Source of the DNA: Isoetes taiwanensis
Taxonomy: Eukaryota; Streptophyta; Lycopodiopsida; Isoetales; Isoetaceae
Direction of reading: 5' to 3'
Assembly (NCBI GenBank): GCA_021234155.1
Contig: JAJEKV010000070.1
Span: 6,365,334 to 6,429,333, forward strand
Length of the DNA: 64,000 nt
Shown here: piece by piece, positions 12,852-27,967 of the stretch
Layout: every line of letters begins with the position of its first letter
Position numbering within the stretch: the stretch's first letter is position 1
Notes under the pieces: model-generated
What the model was told of the DNA's origin: nothing
Databases searched by the model: none
What the model saw: the letters and a program-made list of their open reading frames with translations, nothing else
Translations under genes and position numbers: made by a program

Positions 12852-15800
12852 ATGAATGTTCTTGCCACCGCAAAGCTACGCTCACTTCTACTTGCCACAT
12901 CGGGAGGAGGGACAAGCCCAAACTCCGCCCGCCGGCCTCTTTGCTCCATATTCTGGGCCGCAGCCTCTCGCCAGGTCCTGTTCACTGTATCAAGTTCCGC
13001 CCCAAAACGCAAACCCCTAGAACCCGCAACCTGCCGTGGCTTGCCGCTTGGAGGCCCTCTCCTTGTCGATTCTCATGGGACCTGCGCCGTGACTTGATGT
13101 GGAGGCGCGTGCTGACTTTTTCTGCACACCACCTAATTCTAAAATCCCCTGAAGCTGCTTGCCCCACTTCCTCTCCCCAAGGCCCCGGGACGGACGCAAC
13201 CTCTCCGGGACCGCGATTTGGCTCCGCCAATGGACTCAACGCCGACATTGCCCCCGGGGACCAAGTTCCGCGGGCTTAAGACCACCCGACCTCCAAGAAG
13301 CCAAAGTAGCGTCATAATTTCCATCACACTCGTAGTCACCGGCCTAGGATGTGGATGGATACCGGCCGTGGAGGGCGAGTGTTTCTTTCTTTGCAAACCC
13401 ACCTTTGTAACTTGCTCCCTAGGTAATCCGACGATTGGCGTGCGTGGTCGCATTGCCATTCCTGAGCTCCCCGCGTTCTAACGACAAGACACCGCGCGTT
13501 TCTACAAGGCTTCACCTCAGACGCGTTTGACAAGTTCTCCACCTATCTCGAATCTTTGGCCTTCCCAAGAGGCTCTGAACGGAGGATCCAAACGTCGGAT
13601 AGGGGAACGCCCCGGAGGGGTGTCATTAGCGCAGCCCCCCGGGAGCGCTGCCGTGAAGGGCTGCCTTAAACTTTTGATCCCTCTTGGGTCCTGACTCTCC
13701 TCGTGGAGGGATCCCGCAAGGTCCTCGCCTCGCTTTGACTGGGGAAGGGTGCTACCGTTGCCCCGCACCCAAGCCGCCCCCTAATCGCTCTAAATGCTAA
13801 CCTCACCTAGACCTTCTCCAAAATTTCGAAAAATTGGGCCGTGTGTTGAGATGGATTAGTAAACCAGCCTAAAAAATCAGAATTTATTTTCGCTGCATAA
13901 TGCATTAATTAATTTATGAATGTTCTACATCAGCAGTTTTCCCCTAATTTCTACTTGCCACATCGTGGAGGAGGACAAGCCCAAACTCGCCGGGCCTCTG
14001 CTCCATATTCCCTGCCAGTAGCTTCTCGCCAGTCCTGCGCAATGCATCAAGCCCTACCCCAAAACGCAAAACCCTAGGAACCTCGCAACCCACTGGCCGC
14101 TTGGGTGCCCTCCCTTGTATTCCGGGCGGACCCCTTACTGACTTGATGTGGAGTGGGGTGTTGACGACCACTGACCCTAAATCCCCCTAAGCCGCTGCCC
14201 CACTCTCCCCAAGGCCCCCGGGACGGACGGGCAACCTCCCCCTCTCCGAATCGCCATTTGGCTCTGCCAATGACTCAACGCCGATATTGCCCTCGGGACC
14301 AAGGTTCAAGGGCCGGGGAGACCACCACCTCCAAGAAGCCGCCCAAAGTAGCTCACTTCCATCACACTCGTGAGTCAATTGGCCTAGGGATGTGGATGCG
14401 GATAACGGCCGTGGGAGGGCTTAGAGTGTTTCTTTCTTTGCAAACTGACCTGTAACGTTCCCCAGGGTAATCCTGACGATTTTAAGGTGGTCGAATGTTG
14501 CCTCGTGAGCCTCCTCTATGTCTCTAAATCCACAAGACACCGCGTTTCTACAAGCAATGCACCTCACAGCTTGACAAGTTCTCCTAATCGATCCGGAATC
14601 TTTGGGCCTTCCCAAGAGGGGCCCCACCCACATCCAACGGCCGGATAGTGTCCTGCCCTGAGGGTGGTCATTACGCAAGTAGCGCCCTCGTGAGCCGCCA
14701 GAAGGGCTGCCTCGGGAACTTTTGGATCCCGCTTCTGGGGGTCCTGGGACTCTCCCTCTTGTGAGGGATCCCAAGGTCCTGGCCTCGCTTGACTTGGGGA
14801 AGGGAAGCAGCTCGTTGCCCCGCGAACGGCTGCTGCCCCAAATCGCTCTAATGCTAACCTTTGACCTAAACCTTCCTAAAAATTTCAAAAATTGGGTCGC
14901 AGCCTTGAGATGGATTAGAATCCAAATTGCAAAAATCGTAATTTATTTTCGTGACAATGCATTTATGAATGTCTTGCCACTGCAGAAAAGCCTTGTAATT
15001 TCTAATGGCCACATCTAGAGGAGGGATGGTGCCCAACCCGGCCCGCCGGCCTCCTGTTCGTATTCCTGGCTGCAAATGCCAAGTCCCAAGTAACAGACTA
15101 AGTCTCTGCCCCCAAAACGCAAACCCTTCTAGAACTTGGCAACCCACAGGTTTACGCTTTGGAGGCTCTCCCTGTCGACTGCAAGGACCTTGCACCGCGA
15201 CTGAAGTGGGGGCACACGCCACCTAATCTCAAAATCCCCCTAAGTCGCTGTCTCCGGCTCTCTCCCAAGGCCCCGGGGACTGACCTGCCACCTCCCTCTC
15301 CTGGACCGCCATTTGGCTCTGCCAATGGACTCAAACATTCACATTGCCCCCGGGGACCAAGCCCGCGGGTTCGAAGACCACCCGACTTCCAAGAAGTACC
15401 CAAAAGTAGCCTACTCTCTCAAATGCCAATCGTGAGTCAATTGGCCTAGGATGTGGATGGGATACCGCCGGAGGGCGGAGTGTTTTCTTTGCAAACCTAA
15501 TCTTGTAAATTGCCCTAGGTAATTTCGCCATTCCGGACGATTTAAGTGTGGTCGAGCTTAGAGCATTCTCGAGCCTCCCGTGCCCAACGCATAAGACACC
15601 GCGTTTCTAAGCAAGGCCGTAATTCGACGCCTGCCGGTTACGTAAGTTCTCCACCATCCGAATCTTTTGGGCCTTCCCCGGCAGGGCCCTCAACGAGGAT
15701 CCAACGGCCGATAGGAACCGGGCCCGAGGGTGGTTCATAGCTGCAGCTGGGAGCGCTGCCGTGAAGGGTCGCTTGAACTTGATCCCGCCTTGGGGTCCTG

Positions 15801-18800
15801 GACTTCCCCCTCTTGTGAGGGATCCCCGCAAGGTCCTGGCCTCGCTTGACTTGGGGAAGGGTGCTACCGGCTGCCCCGTGAACGGGCTGCCCGACCGCTC
15901 TAATGCTAACCCTTTGACCTGTAGGGACCTCTCCCAAAATTTCAAATTGGGCCAAAATGAGATGGATTAGGAATCCACTGCAAAAAATCAGAATTTATTT
16001 TCGCATAATGCATTAATTGCTAATTTATGAATGTTCCTATTACTGTAAAAGCCCACTTCTACTTGCCACATCGGAGAGTGACAAACAAACTCCGCCTCCC
16101 TCCGCCGGGCCTCCTTGTTCAGATTCTACTGCAGTTTCTAGGCCAGTCCTAGTAATGTATCGTCTCTACCAAACAAACCCTTCTAGGAAACCCCGCAACC
16201 CACAGGTTTATGGAGGCCCTCTCTCTCCTTGCCGGGGATTCGGCGGACCTTGTGCCATGACTTGACGCGGGAGCGGGGGTGTTGACGCCGTATACCTTTA
16301 ATTCCCAAAATCCCCCGAAGTCGCTTTTGCCCCACTTCTCTCCCCTAAGGCCTTGTGTACTTACGCCACCCCTCTCCTAGGGACCGCCATTTGCCTCAGC
16401 TTAACACCTGAATCGCCGACATTGCCCTAGGGACCAAGTTCCTGTAATGAGACCACCACCTCCAAGAAGCCTAAAGTAGCTCACTCATCACACCTCAGAA
16501 ATAACTGGGCCTAGGATGTGGATGCTAGGGATAATGCCGTGGAGGGCGGAGTGTTTCTTTCTTTGCAAAACCCCACCTTGTAACTTGCTCCCTGTGGTAA
16601 TCCTGGGACTTCATTTGGCAAGTGTGGTCGATTTGCCATTCCTCGTGAGTCTGCCCACCCACAAGACATCAAGGCTTCTAAGCAAGGTTTAATTCCCTCG
16701 TGGACGCCCCGCTGTTTGACAAGTTCTCCTGACCATCTCGAATCTTTGGGCCTTCCCAAGAGGCCTCGAACGGGAGGATCCAACCACGGACAAACCGGCC
16801 CTGAGGGTGGTCATTAGCTGCAGCCCCCTGGGAGCCGCCAGAAGGGCTGCCTCGAACTTTTTGATCCCCGCCTCTTGGGGTCCCACTTCCCCTCTCAGGA
16901 GAGGGATCCCTCGCAAGGTCCCCGCCTCGCTTGGACTTGGGAGGCCACTGTTGCCCGCAACTGCCCCCACTCGCTCTAATGCTAACCTCTTGACCTAGAC
17001 CTTCTCCTAAAATTTCAAAATTGGGCTGTGTGTCGGAGATGGATTAGGAATCCAGCTGGCAAAAAATCAACTATTTTCGCATACAATGCATTAATTAAGT
17101 AATTTATGAATGTCTTGCCATCAGTAGTGCGCCCCACTTCTACTTCTGCTACATCGGAGTGAGTGATTGTGCCCAAACTCCGGGCCCGCCCTGTCTGTGA
17201 TTCTCAGTTGCAAATGTCAGGTCCTATGCAATATACCAAGTCTCGCCCCCCAAATGCAAACTTCTAGAACTTGGCAACCCACGTGGTTTACGCTTTTGAG
17301 GCCCTCTCCTTGTCGATTCTCAGCGCCCTTGCACCGACTTTAATGGGAGTGGGGGGTGTTGACGCCAAAGCACGGACCCTAAAATCCCCTAAGCTGCTTG
17401 CCCCTAATTTCCTCTCCCCAAGGCCCCTGGGACTTTACCGCGCTTAATTCTCCTCTCCTCCGGACCGCGATTTGGCTCTCGCCAATGGACTCGTAACGCC
17501 GGCATTGCCCTCGACCAAGCTCAGGGCTGTAAGACCAATTCAATCTCCAAGAAGTTGAATTCGTAAAGTAGCTCACTTCCATCACACTCGTAGTCAATTG
17601 GCCTAGGATGGATGCGATACCGGCCGTGGAGGGCGTGAGTGTTTCTTTCTTTTGCAAAACCGGTAATCTTTGTAACTTGCTCCCATAGGGTACTCTCGCC
17701 ATTCCTAGACGACATTTGCGGTGGTCGACGGCTATTCCGAGCTCCCCAAAGGTTCAACGACAAGACATCAAGGGTTTCTACAAGGCCGAATTGACGCTTC
17801 CGCTGTTTGACAAGTTCTCCCGACCGATCTGGAATCTTTAGGCCTTCCGGAAGAGGGGGCTCCTGAACGGAGGATCCAACGGCCGATAGGGAACCGGCCC
17901 TGAGGGTGGTCACATGCAGCCCCTGGGAGCGCCGTGAAGGGCTGCCTCGAACTTTTTTGATCCCTCTTGGGGTCCTGGACTTCCCTCTTTGTGAGGGATC
18001 CCCAAGGTCCCGCCTCGTTTGACTTGGGTAGGGTGCCGCTGTTCCCTAACCGCCGCTCCTAATCGCTCTAATGCTAACCTTTGACCTAGACCTTCTCCTA
18101 AAATTTCAAAAATTGGGTCGTGGTGCTGAGATGGATTAGAATCCAAATGCAAAAATCAGAATTTATTTTCGCATAAATGCATTAATTAAGTAATTTATGA
18201 ATGTCTTGCCACCGCAAAGCCACTTCTACTTCTGCTACATCGAGTGAGGCAGCCCAAACTCTTGCTCCGCCGGCCTCTTGCCTCGTATTCTCTGGCTGGG
18301 TGCTGCCGTGTCCCAAAGTGCAAATGCACCAAGTCTCTGGCCCCCAAAAACGCAAAACCCTTCTAGAACTTGGGAAACCCACAGGCTTCTACGCTTTGAG
18401 GCCCTCTCCTGTCGATCTCGGGCGGACCTGCACCGCGGACTTGACGCGGAGTGGGGTGTTGGACGCCAAAGCACGGACCCAAAATCCCTCGAAGTCGCTT
18501 GCCCCACTTCCTCCCCAAGGCCCCTGGGACTCACTCTGCCACCTCCCTCTCCGAATCGCTATTTGGCTCTCGCTTAATGGACTCAACGCCGACATTGCCC
18601 CGGGACCAAGCTCCGCGGGCTGTAAGACCACCCGACCTCCAAGAAGCACCAAAGTAGTCGCTCACTTCCATCACACTCTGAGTCAATTGGCCTAGGATGT
18701 GGATGCTGATACCGCCGTGGAGGCGGAGTGCTTTCTTTGCAAACCTACCTTGTAATCCTTGCTCCCTAGGGTAATTTCGCCTATTCCGACGATTTAAGTG

Positions 18801-20037
18801 TATCGTGATTTGCCATTCCTGAGTCTCCTGCCCTCGAATCCATAAGACATCATGGTTTCTACAAGGCCGCACTGTGACGCCCGCTGGGCTCTGGACAAGT
18901 TCTCCCTGACCATCCTCGAATCTTTAGGGCCTCCCCAAGAGGGGCCTGGAACGAGGATCCAACGGGTCGATAGGGGAACCGGCCGGGAGGGTGGTCAATA
19001 TTAAAGTGTGCTCGGGAGCGCCATGAAGGGCTGCCTCGAACTTTTTGGATCCCGCCTTGGGGTCCTGACTCTCCCCTCTTGTGAGGGATCCCCCGCAAGG
19101 TCCCGCCTCGCTTGGACTTGGGTAGGGTGCCAGCTCGGGTTGCTCCCGCAATCCAGCTGCCCCGACCGCTCTAACAATGCTAACCCTTGACCTAGACCTT
19201 CTCCTCAAAATTTCAAAATTGGGCTGTGTGTCGAGATGGATTACAATCCAGCTGGCAAAAATCAGAATTTATTTTCGTACAAATGCATTAATTGCTAATT
19301 TTATGAATGTCTTGCCATCACAAAAGCTTCCCAATTTCTACTTACACGGGAGGAGGATACCAGGCCCAAACTCCGCCCGCCTCTTGCTCGTGAGATTCTT
19401 GGCTGGTAAATGGTGTGGCTGGGGTCCTGCAGGCAACAGACCAAGTCTCTACCAAAACGCAAACCTTCTAGAACTCCGCAACCTGGCTGTGGTTTACGCT
19501 TTGGAGGCCCTCTCCTTGTCGATTCGCAAGGACCTTGCTGACTTGACGTGGAGTGGGGTGTTGACGCCAGAAAGCACGGACCCTAAAATTCCCTGAAGTC
19601 GCTGCCCCGACTTCTCTCCCCAAGGCTCGGGGACTACTCGCCACTCTCTCTGAATCGCGATTTGGCTCTCGCCAATGGACCGTAACGCCTACATTGCCCT
19701 GGGGACTGCTCCGTGGCCACACCACCACCTCCAAGAAGCGCCAGTAGCTCACGCATCACACTCGTGAGTCAATCGCCTGTGATGTGGATGGATACCGCCG
19801 CGGAGGGCGGAGTGTTTCTTCTTTGCAAACCCACCTTGTAACTTGCTCCCTAGGTAATTTCGCCATTCCCGACGATGGTAGGGTCGATTTGCCATTCGAG
19901 CCTCCCGCGTCTCTAACGACAAGACACCGCGTTTCTAGTAAGCAAGGCCGAATTCTCGTGACGCCTACTGGCTGTTCTCCCTAATCGACCGAATCTTTTG
20001 GGCCTTCCCAAGAGGGGCCCTCGAACGGAGTTGATCC

Positions 20038-20319
20038 AAATCTGGCCGGATAGGGGAATCAAGGCCGAGTGGGTGGTTACAGCGCGGTACGGGAGCGCCA
20101 AGCGAAGGGCTGCCGAACTTTTTTGGATCCCGCCTTCTGGGGTCCACTCTCCTCTTGTGAGGATCCTCGCAAGGTCTCCGCCTCGCTTGACTTGGGAAGG
20201 GTGCTAACTCTGCTGCTCCCCGCAACGGTCAGCCTGTGACCGCTCTAATGCTAACCCTTTGACCTAGACCTTCTCCTCAAAATTTCAAAATTGGGCTGTG
20301 TGTCAGATGGATTAGGAAT
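20038..20319 (+). repeat. Linked variant haplotype with 36-bp deletion, occurrence 1
   Basis: Within 280 bp this monomer end carries AAATCTGGCCGGA at 20,038, GAATC instead of GAACC after the TAGGGG word, and GTGCTAACTC instead of the usual GTGCCAGCTC or GTGCCACCG. It also has a junction GGAAT|ATTAATT at 20,319/20,320. Other monomers carry about 36 bp (CCACCGC to AATGC) at that junction. The interval ending here (1,024 bp) is the shortest in the array. Confidence 0.8.
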
Positions 20320-23300
20320 ATTAATTCAAGTAATTTATGAATGTCTTGCCACCGCAGCTCACTCTACTCTGCCACATCTGAGTGAGGACAGCCCAAACTC
20401 CGGGCCCGCCGCCTCCCCCTTGCCCGTGCATTCCCTGGCCAGCCTTTTCCTGGCCAGGTCCTGCGTAATTGCATCAGTCTCGCCCCCAAAACGCAAACCC
20501 TTCTAGAACCCGCAAACCCACAGGTTTGACAAGCTTTGGAGGCCCTCTCCTTGTCGATTCGGGCGACCTTGGCGCCCATGACTTGATGTGGAGTGGGGGT
20601 GTTGACGCCGTGAGCACGGACCCTAAAACTCCTAAGCCAAGCTTGCCCCGACTTCCTCTCCCCAAGGCCTGGGGACGGACGGCCACCTCCCCTCCGAATC
20701 GCTGATTTGGCTCGCCAATGGACCTTTAACGCCGACATTGCCCTAGGGACCAAGTTCCGCGGGTCAAGACCACCCGACTCCAAGAAGCCAAAGTAGCTCA
20801 CTTCTATCACACTCGTAGTCAATTGGCTCAGGATGTGGATGGATACCGGCCGTGGAGGGCGTGGAGTGTTTCTTTTCTTTTGCAAAACCGACTTGTAACT
20901 TGCTCCTCAGGGTAACCTAACATTTAAGTGGTCGATTTGCCATTCCTCGAGTTCTCACATGGCGTCTCGCGACGACAAGACATCATGGCTTCTAAGCAAG
21001 GCCGACCTCGTGACCATGCTTTGACAAGTCTCCTGACCCATCTGGAATCTTTGGGCCTTCCCAAGAGGGGCCCCCGAACGGAGGGATCCAACGGCTTGAT
21101 AGGGAAACCGGCCCTGGGAGGGTGGTTTGTTAGCGCAGCCGGCGCCGCCAGAAGGCCGCCTCGTGAACTTTTTGGATCCCGCCTTTGGGGTCCCACTCTC
21201 CTCTGTGAGGGATCCCTCGCAAGGTCTCCGCCTCGCTTGGACTTGGGGAAGGGTGCTGCCTCTGCTGTCTCCGCAAGCAACTGCTGCCCACCGCTCTGTA
21301 CGCAAGCAACCCTTTGACCTGTGACCTTCTCCTCGTAAATTTCAAATTGGGTCGTAGGCCGGAGATGATTAGGAACTGTACCGCAAAAAATCAGAATTTA
21401 TTTTCGCATAAATGCATTAATTGCGAATTTATGAATGTCTTGCCATCTAAAGCCTCCCACTTCTACTTGCCACACGGGAGGAGGACAAAGCCCAAACTCC
21501 GCCCTCCGGCCGGGCCTCCTTGTTCACAGATTCTGGGCCGCAGCCTCGGCCGTGTCCTGTGCACATACCAAGTCTCTACCAAAATGCAAACCCTTTCTAG
21601 AATCCTGGGCAACCCACGTGGCTTTACGCTTTGGAGGCCCTCTGTCGACTGCAAGGACCTTGCACCGTGACTTGACGCGGAGTGGGGGTGTTGACGCCCA
21701 AAGCACCTGACCCTAAAACTCTCTAGTCGCTTGCCCCACCCTCCCCAAGGCCCCGGGGACTACTCGCCACTCCCTCCTAATCGCCAGCGATTTGGCTCTC
21801 GGCCAATGGACCTTTAACGCCGACATTGCCCTCGGGACCAAGCCCGCGGGCTTAAGACCACCCACCTCCAAGAAGCACCAAAGTAGTCACTTCCATCACA
21901 CCGTGAGTCAATTGGCTCAGGGATGTGGATGCGATACCGCCGTGGAGGGCGGAGAGTGTTTTCTTTGCAAAACCGACTCGTAACTTGCTCCCTAGGGTAC
22001 TCTCGCCATTCCTATAATGCATTTAAGGTGGTCGCATTTGCTATCTCGAGCCTCCCCTGCCCAACGACAAGATACCGCGTTTCTACAAGACCACTCTCGA
22101 CGCTTCAAGGGTTTGGACAGTTCTCCCGACCGACCGGAATCTTTAGGGCCTTCCAAGAGGGGCCTTGAACGAGGGATCCAACGGGCCTGATATAGGGGAA
22201 CCACCGGAGGGTGGCTCACATGCAGCTCTGGGGAGCGCCGCCAGAAGGGGCCGCCTCGGGAACTTTTTTTGGATCCCGCTTCGGGGTCCTACCTCCCCTC
22301 TGTGAGGGATCCTCGCAAGGTCCCGCCTCGTTTGACTTGGGGTAGGGTGCCACCGTTGCCCCGCAACGCTGCCCCACCGCTCTAATGCTAACCCTTTGAC
22401 CTAGACCTTTCTCCAAAATTTCAAAATTGGGCTGTGTGCTGGTGATGGATTGTAAATCCAGCCGGGCAAAAAATCAGAATTTATTTTCGTGACAATGCAT
22501 TAATTAAGTAATTTCATGTGAATGTCTTGCCATCACAGGTGCTCCACTCTCTACTGCCACACCTGAGGAGGACAGGCCCAACCTCGGCCCGCCGGCCTCC
22601 TTGCTCCGCATTCTCGCTGCAAAATTTTCGCCAGGTCCCAAGTGCAATGTATCGTCTCGCCCCCAAAACGCAAAACCCTTCTAGAACTTGGCAACCCAAT
22701 GTGGTTTACGCTTTGGGAGGCCCCTCCATGCCTATCTTCGGGCGGACCTGCACCGCGGACTTGACGTGGAGTGGGGGGTGTTGACAAAGCACTCCACCCA
22801 AAAATCCCCCTAAGTCGCTTTGCCCCACTCTCTCCCAAGGCCCCTGGGACGGACCCAAGCACTTCCCTCTCCTGGACCACATTTGGCTCTCACGGACCTT
22901 AACGCCGACATTGCCCCTGGGACCAAGTTCGCGGGCTTAAGACCACCCTCGACCTCCAAGAAGCACCAAAGTAGCTCACTTCCATCACACTCCGTGAGTC
23001 AATTGGCTCAGGATGTGGATGCGATAACGTCGTGGAGGGCGGAGAGCTTCTTTGCAAACCGACCTTGTAACTTGCTCCCTAGGTAATTTCGCCATTCCTG
23101 ACGACATTTGGTGGTCGATTTGCCATTCCGAGTTTCCCCGCCGTCTCAACGACAAGACACCGGCAAGGCTTCTACAAGGCCGACCTCGTGACTTCCGCCG
23201 GTTTGACAAGTTCTCTGACCGACCGAATCTTAGGGCCTCCCGGGGAAGAGGGGCCCTCGAATCCAGGATCCAATCTGGCCGGATAGGGAACCGGGCTCCC

Positions 23301-26300
23301 GGAGGGTGGTCATTAGCGCGTACCGAGCCGCTGTGAAGGGTCGCCGAAAACTTTTTTGGATCCTCTTGGGTCCCACTTCCCCTCTTGTGAGGGATCCCCG
23401 CAAGGTCCCGCCTCGCTTGACTTGGGTAGGTGCCTGCTGTTCCTAAACGGGCTGCCTCAATCGCTCTAATGCTAACCTTTGACCTAGACTCTTCTCCTCA
23501 AAATTTCAAAATTGGCCGTAGGCCGGAGATGGATTAAGAATCCAAACCGCAAAATCAATTTATTTTCGCATATTGTAATGCATTAATTAAGTGTAATTTA
23601 TGAATGTCTTGCCATCAGTAAAGCTCACTTCTACTTTGCCACATCGAGTGAGATTGTGCCCAAACCTCACCCGCTAGTTCCCCTCTTGCTCAGATTTTCA
23701 GTCAGCTGCCAGTCCTGCAATGCACTGTCTCGCCCCAAAACGCAGAAACTCTTCTAGAACCCTCGCAACCCACAGTGGTTTACGGGCTGGGAGGCCCCCT
23801 CCTTGCCGCATTCGGGCGGAACTGTGACCGCAGACTTGACGCGGAGTGGGGGTGCTGGACGCGTGAGCACTGACCCTAAAAATCCCCCCTAAGTCGCTGT
23901 CTCCACCTCTCTCCCAAGGCCCCTCGGGACTGACGCAAGTGACCTCCCCTTCTCCTGGATCGCTGATTTGCCAATAGACTCAGAACGGCCGACCTGCTCC
24001 CCTCGGGGACTAAGTTCCTACGTACACTTCACCCGACCTCCAAGAAGCACCAAAGTAGCTCACTTCCATCACACCTCGTGAAATAATTGGCCTAGGATGG
24101 GATGCGGATACCGGCCGTGGAGGGCGGAGGTTTCTTTCTTTTGCAAACCGACCTTGTAACTTGCTCCTCAGGGTAATTTCGCCATTCCTGACGATTTCGC
24201 GTGGCTTCCATTTGCTATTCCGGGAGTTTCCTGCCCTAACGACAAGACATCAAGGGTCAAGGTCGCACCTCGTGATCTCGCCGGGTTTGACAAGTTCTCC
24301 CGACCGATCTGGAATCTTTAGGGCCTTCCCGAAGAGGGGCCCTGATCCGAGGATCCAACGGCCGATAGGGGAACTGGCCCGGAGGGTGGTCATTAGCGCA
24401 AAATGGGAGCCAGAAGGGCCACCGCCTCTGAACTTTTTTGGATCCCGCCTCTTGGGGTCCTGACTCTCCCTCTTGGAGGGATCCCCGCAAAGGTCCCGCC
24501 TCGCTTGACTTGGTAGGGTGCCAAATGTTGCCCTCGCAACGGGCTGCCCCGTAATCGCTCTAATGCTAACCCTTTGACCTAGACCTTCTCCTCGAAAAAA
24601 TTTCAAAAATTGGTTGTGTGTCGAGATGGATTAAGAATCCGTACTGCAAAAAATCGCACTTATTTTCTGCATAATGCATTAATTGGCAATTTATGAATGT
24701 CTTGCCACCGCAAAGCGCCTCCCCACTTCTCTCTACTTGCCACATCGAGTGAGGACAGGGCCCAAACTCCGCCTCCACGCCTCCCTTGCTCCGCATTCTT
24801 GGTCGCTCTTCTAGGCCAGTCCTGCGCAATGCATCAGTGCTCCGCCCCCAAAACGCAAACCTTCTTGTGTTCCTCGCAAACTCACAGTTTACGCTTTGGA
24901 GGCCCTCTCCTTGTCGTGACTGCAAGCGGACCTTTGGCACCGCGGATTCTGACGTGGAGTGGGGGTGTTGACGCCGTGAAAGCACTAATTCTAAAATTTC
25001 CCTAGTATGCTTTTGCCTGACTTTTTCCTCCTAAGGCCTTGGGACTATCTGCCACTTCCTCTCCGGGGATCAGCGATTTGGCTCTCGCCAATGGACTGTA
25101 ACGCATATTGCCCTGGGGATTCAAGTTCCGCGGGCTGTAAGACCACCCGACCTCCAAGAAGCCAAAGTAGCTCACTTCCATCACACTCGTAGTCAATTGG
25201 CCTAGATGTGGGATGCGATACCGCCGCGGAGGGCGAGTGTTTCTTTCTTTGCAAAACCTAATCTTGTAACTTGTTCTAGGGGTAATTTCGCCATTCCTAT
25301 CATTTAAGTGTGGCCGACATGGCCCTCGGAGCCTCCCTGCGTCAACTACAAGACATCATGTGCTTCTACAAGGTCACCTCGTGACGCTGCTCGGCTGCTC
25401 TCCCACCGACTGAATCTTAGGCTCAAGAGGGGCCCTTGAACGGAGGGGATCCAACGGGCCGGATAGGGAAATCCTGCCCTGTGGGTGCGGGTCATTAGCG
25501 CAGTGTGCTCTGGGGAGCCGCCGTGAAGGGCTGCTCGGGAACTTTTGATCCCGCCTCTGGGGTCCTGGACTTCCCCTTGTGTGAGGGATCCCCGCAAGGT
25601 CCCCGGGCCTCGCTTGGATTCTGGGTAGGGTGCCTGTCTCGCAACGCTGCCCCACCGCTCTAATGCTAACTCCTTTGACTTAGACCTTTCTCCGAAAAAT
25701 TTCCCCTAAAATTGGCTGTGTGCTGGAGATGGATTAGGAATCCAGCTGGCAAAAATCAGAATTTATTTTCGCATAATGCATTAATTAAGTAATTCTATGG
25801 GAATGTCTTGCCATCAAGAAAAGTTTCCTCACTTCTACTTGCCAGCATCGGGAGGAGGGACAGGCCCAACTCCGGCCTGGCCGGGCCTCTTGTTCGCATT
25901 CTACAAGTAGCCTTTCTGTCCTGCGTAACAGACTAGAAGTCTCGCCCCCAAACGAAACCCCTAGAACTTGGCAACCTACGTGGTTTGGTGGCTTTGGGAG
26001 GCCCCTCCTGTCAGATTCGGGCGGGACCTGCACCGACTTGACGCGGGATGGGGGGTGTTGACGCCAGCACGGACCTAAAATCCTCTCGAAGCCGCGGTTC
26101 CACTTCCTCTCCCCAAGGCCCCTCGGGGACGGACGCAAGCACCTCCCCTCTCCTAATCGCGCGATTTGGCTCTGCTAATGGACCTTTAACGCCGACATTG
26201 CCCCTCGGGACCAAGCCTGCAATGTAAGACCACCCTCACCTCCAAGAAGCACCAAAGTAGCTCACTTCCATCACACTCAGAGTCATTGGCCAGATGTGGA

Positions 26301-27695
26301 TGCGATACCGGCCGTGGAGGGCTTGAGGCAGCTTTTCTTTGCAAACCGACCTTTGTACCTGCTCCCTAGGGTAATTTCGCCATTCCTCGACATTTGGCAG
26401 TGGTCGATTTATGGCCCGAGTTTCCCAAAGCGTCTTTAACGACAAGACATCAAGTGGTTTCTAAGCAAGGTCAATTCGTGACGCCCGCCGGGTTTGACAA
26501 GTTCTCCTGACTGATCTTGGAATCTTTAGGCCTTCCCCGGAAGAGGGGCCCTCGAGGATCCAAATCTGGCCTGATAGGGAACCGCTCCCCTGGAGGGTGG
26601 TCATTAGCGCAGCCCCCTCGGGAGCGCCGCCAGAAGGGCTGCCTCAGGAACTTTTTGATCCCGCCTTTGGGTCCTGACTCTCCCTCTTGTGAGGGATCCC
26701 CGCAAGGTCCTGGCCTCTGTTTGACTTGGGTAGGGTGCTCTGCTTGCCCCGCAGAATCAGCTGCCCCACCGCTCTAATGCTAACAACTCCTTTGACCTAG
26801 ACCTTCTCTCCTAAAATTTCAAAATTGGGCTGTGTGCTGTATGGATTAGGAATCCAGCTGGCAAAAAATCAGAATTTATTTTCGCATAAATGCACACTAA
26901 GTAATTTATGAATGTCTTGCCATCAGTAAAAGTTTCCCCACTTCTACTTTTGCCACATCGGAGGAGGACAGGCCCAAACTCCGGCCCGCCAGTTCCTTGC
27001 TCCATTCTTGGCTGCAGCTTTCGGCCAGGTCCCAAGTGCAACAGACCAAGTCTCGCCCCCAAAACGCAAACCTTCTAGAACTTGGGCAACCCAATGTGGT
27101 TTTCACGCTTTGGGAGGCCCTCTCCTTGTCGACTGGCTACGGACCTTGCAATCAGTGACTTGACGCGGGAGTGGGGGTGTTGACAAAGCAATCTTAATTC
27201 CAAAAAAATCCCCCTAAGCTGCTTGCCCTCAATTTCTCTCCCTAAGGCCCTCGGGACGACGCGACCTCCCCTCTCCGAATCGCGATTTGGCTCGCCAATG
27301 GACTCGCAACGCCGCATATTGCCCTCGGGACCAAGCCCGCGGGCCAGAAGACCACCACCTCCAAGAAGCACCAAAGTAGCTCACTTCCATCACACCAGAG
27401 TCAATTGGCTCAGGATGTGGATGCGGATACCGCCGTGGGAGGGCGGAGTGTTTCTTTTTCTTTGCAAAACCAATTTTGTAACTTGCTCCCTAGGTACTTT
27501 CGCCATTCCTGACGCATTTGGCAGGGTCATTTGCCATTCCGAGCCTCCCGTGCCCAACGGCTGTAAGACACCGCGTTTCTACAAGGCCGTAATTCTCGTG
27601 ATGCCCCATGGCTTGACAGTTCTCCTAATCATCTGGAATCTTTGGGCCTTCCCCAAGAGGGGCTCCCCGAACGGAGGGGATCCAACGGCCGGATA

Positions 27696-27967
27696 GGGGA
27701 ATCGGCCCGGAGGGTGGTTTACAGCGCAGCCCCCGGGAGCGCTGCCGAAGGGCCGCTGAACTTTTTGATCCCGCTTCTTGGGGTCCACTCTCCCTCTTTG
27801 TGAGGGATCCCCGCAAGGTCCCTCGCCTCGCTTTGACTTGGGGAAGGGTGCTAACTCGTTAAGTACCTCGCAACGGGCTGCCCCGACCGCTCTAATGCTA
27901 ACCCTTTGACCTAGACCTTCTCCCAAAATTCTCAAAAATTGGGCCGTAGGCCGAGATGGATTAGAAT
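27696..27967 (+). repeat. Linked variant haplotype with 36-bp deletion, occurrence 2
   Basis: This copy has GAATC after TAGGGG (near 27,697), GTGCTAACTC (near 27,848) and the same deletion junction at 27,967/27,968. It keeps AACGGCCGG rather than AAATCTGGCCGG, so it matches occurrence 1 at three of four marks. Confidence 0.78.
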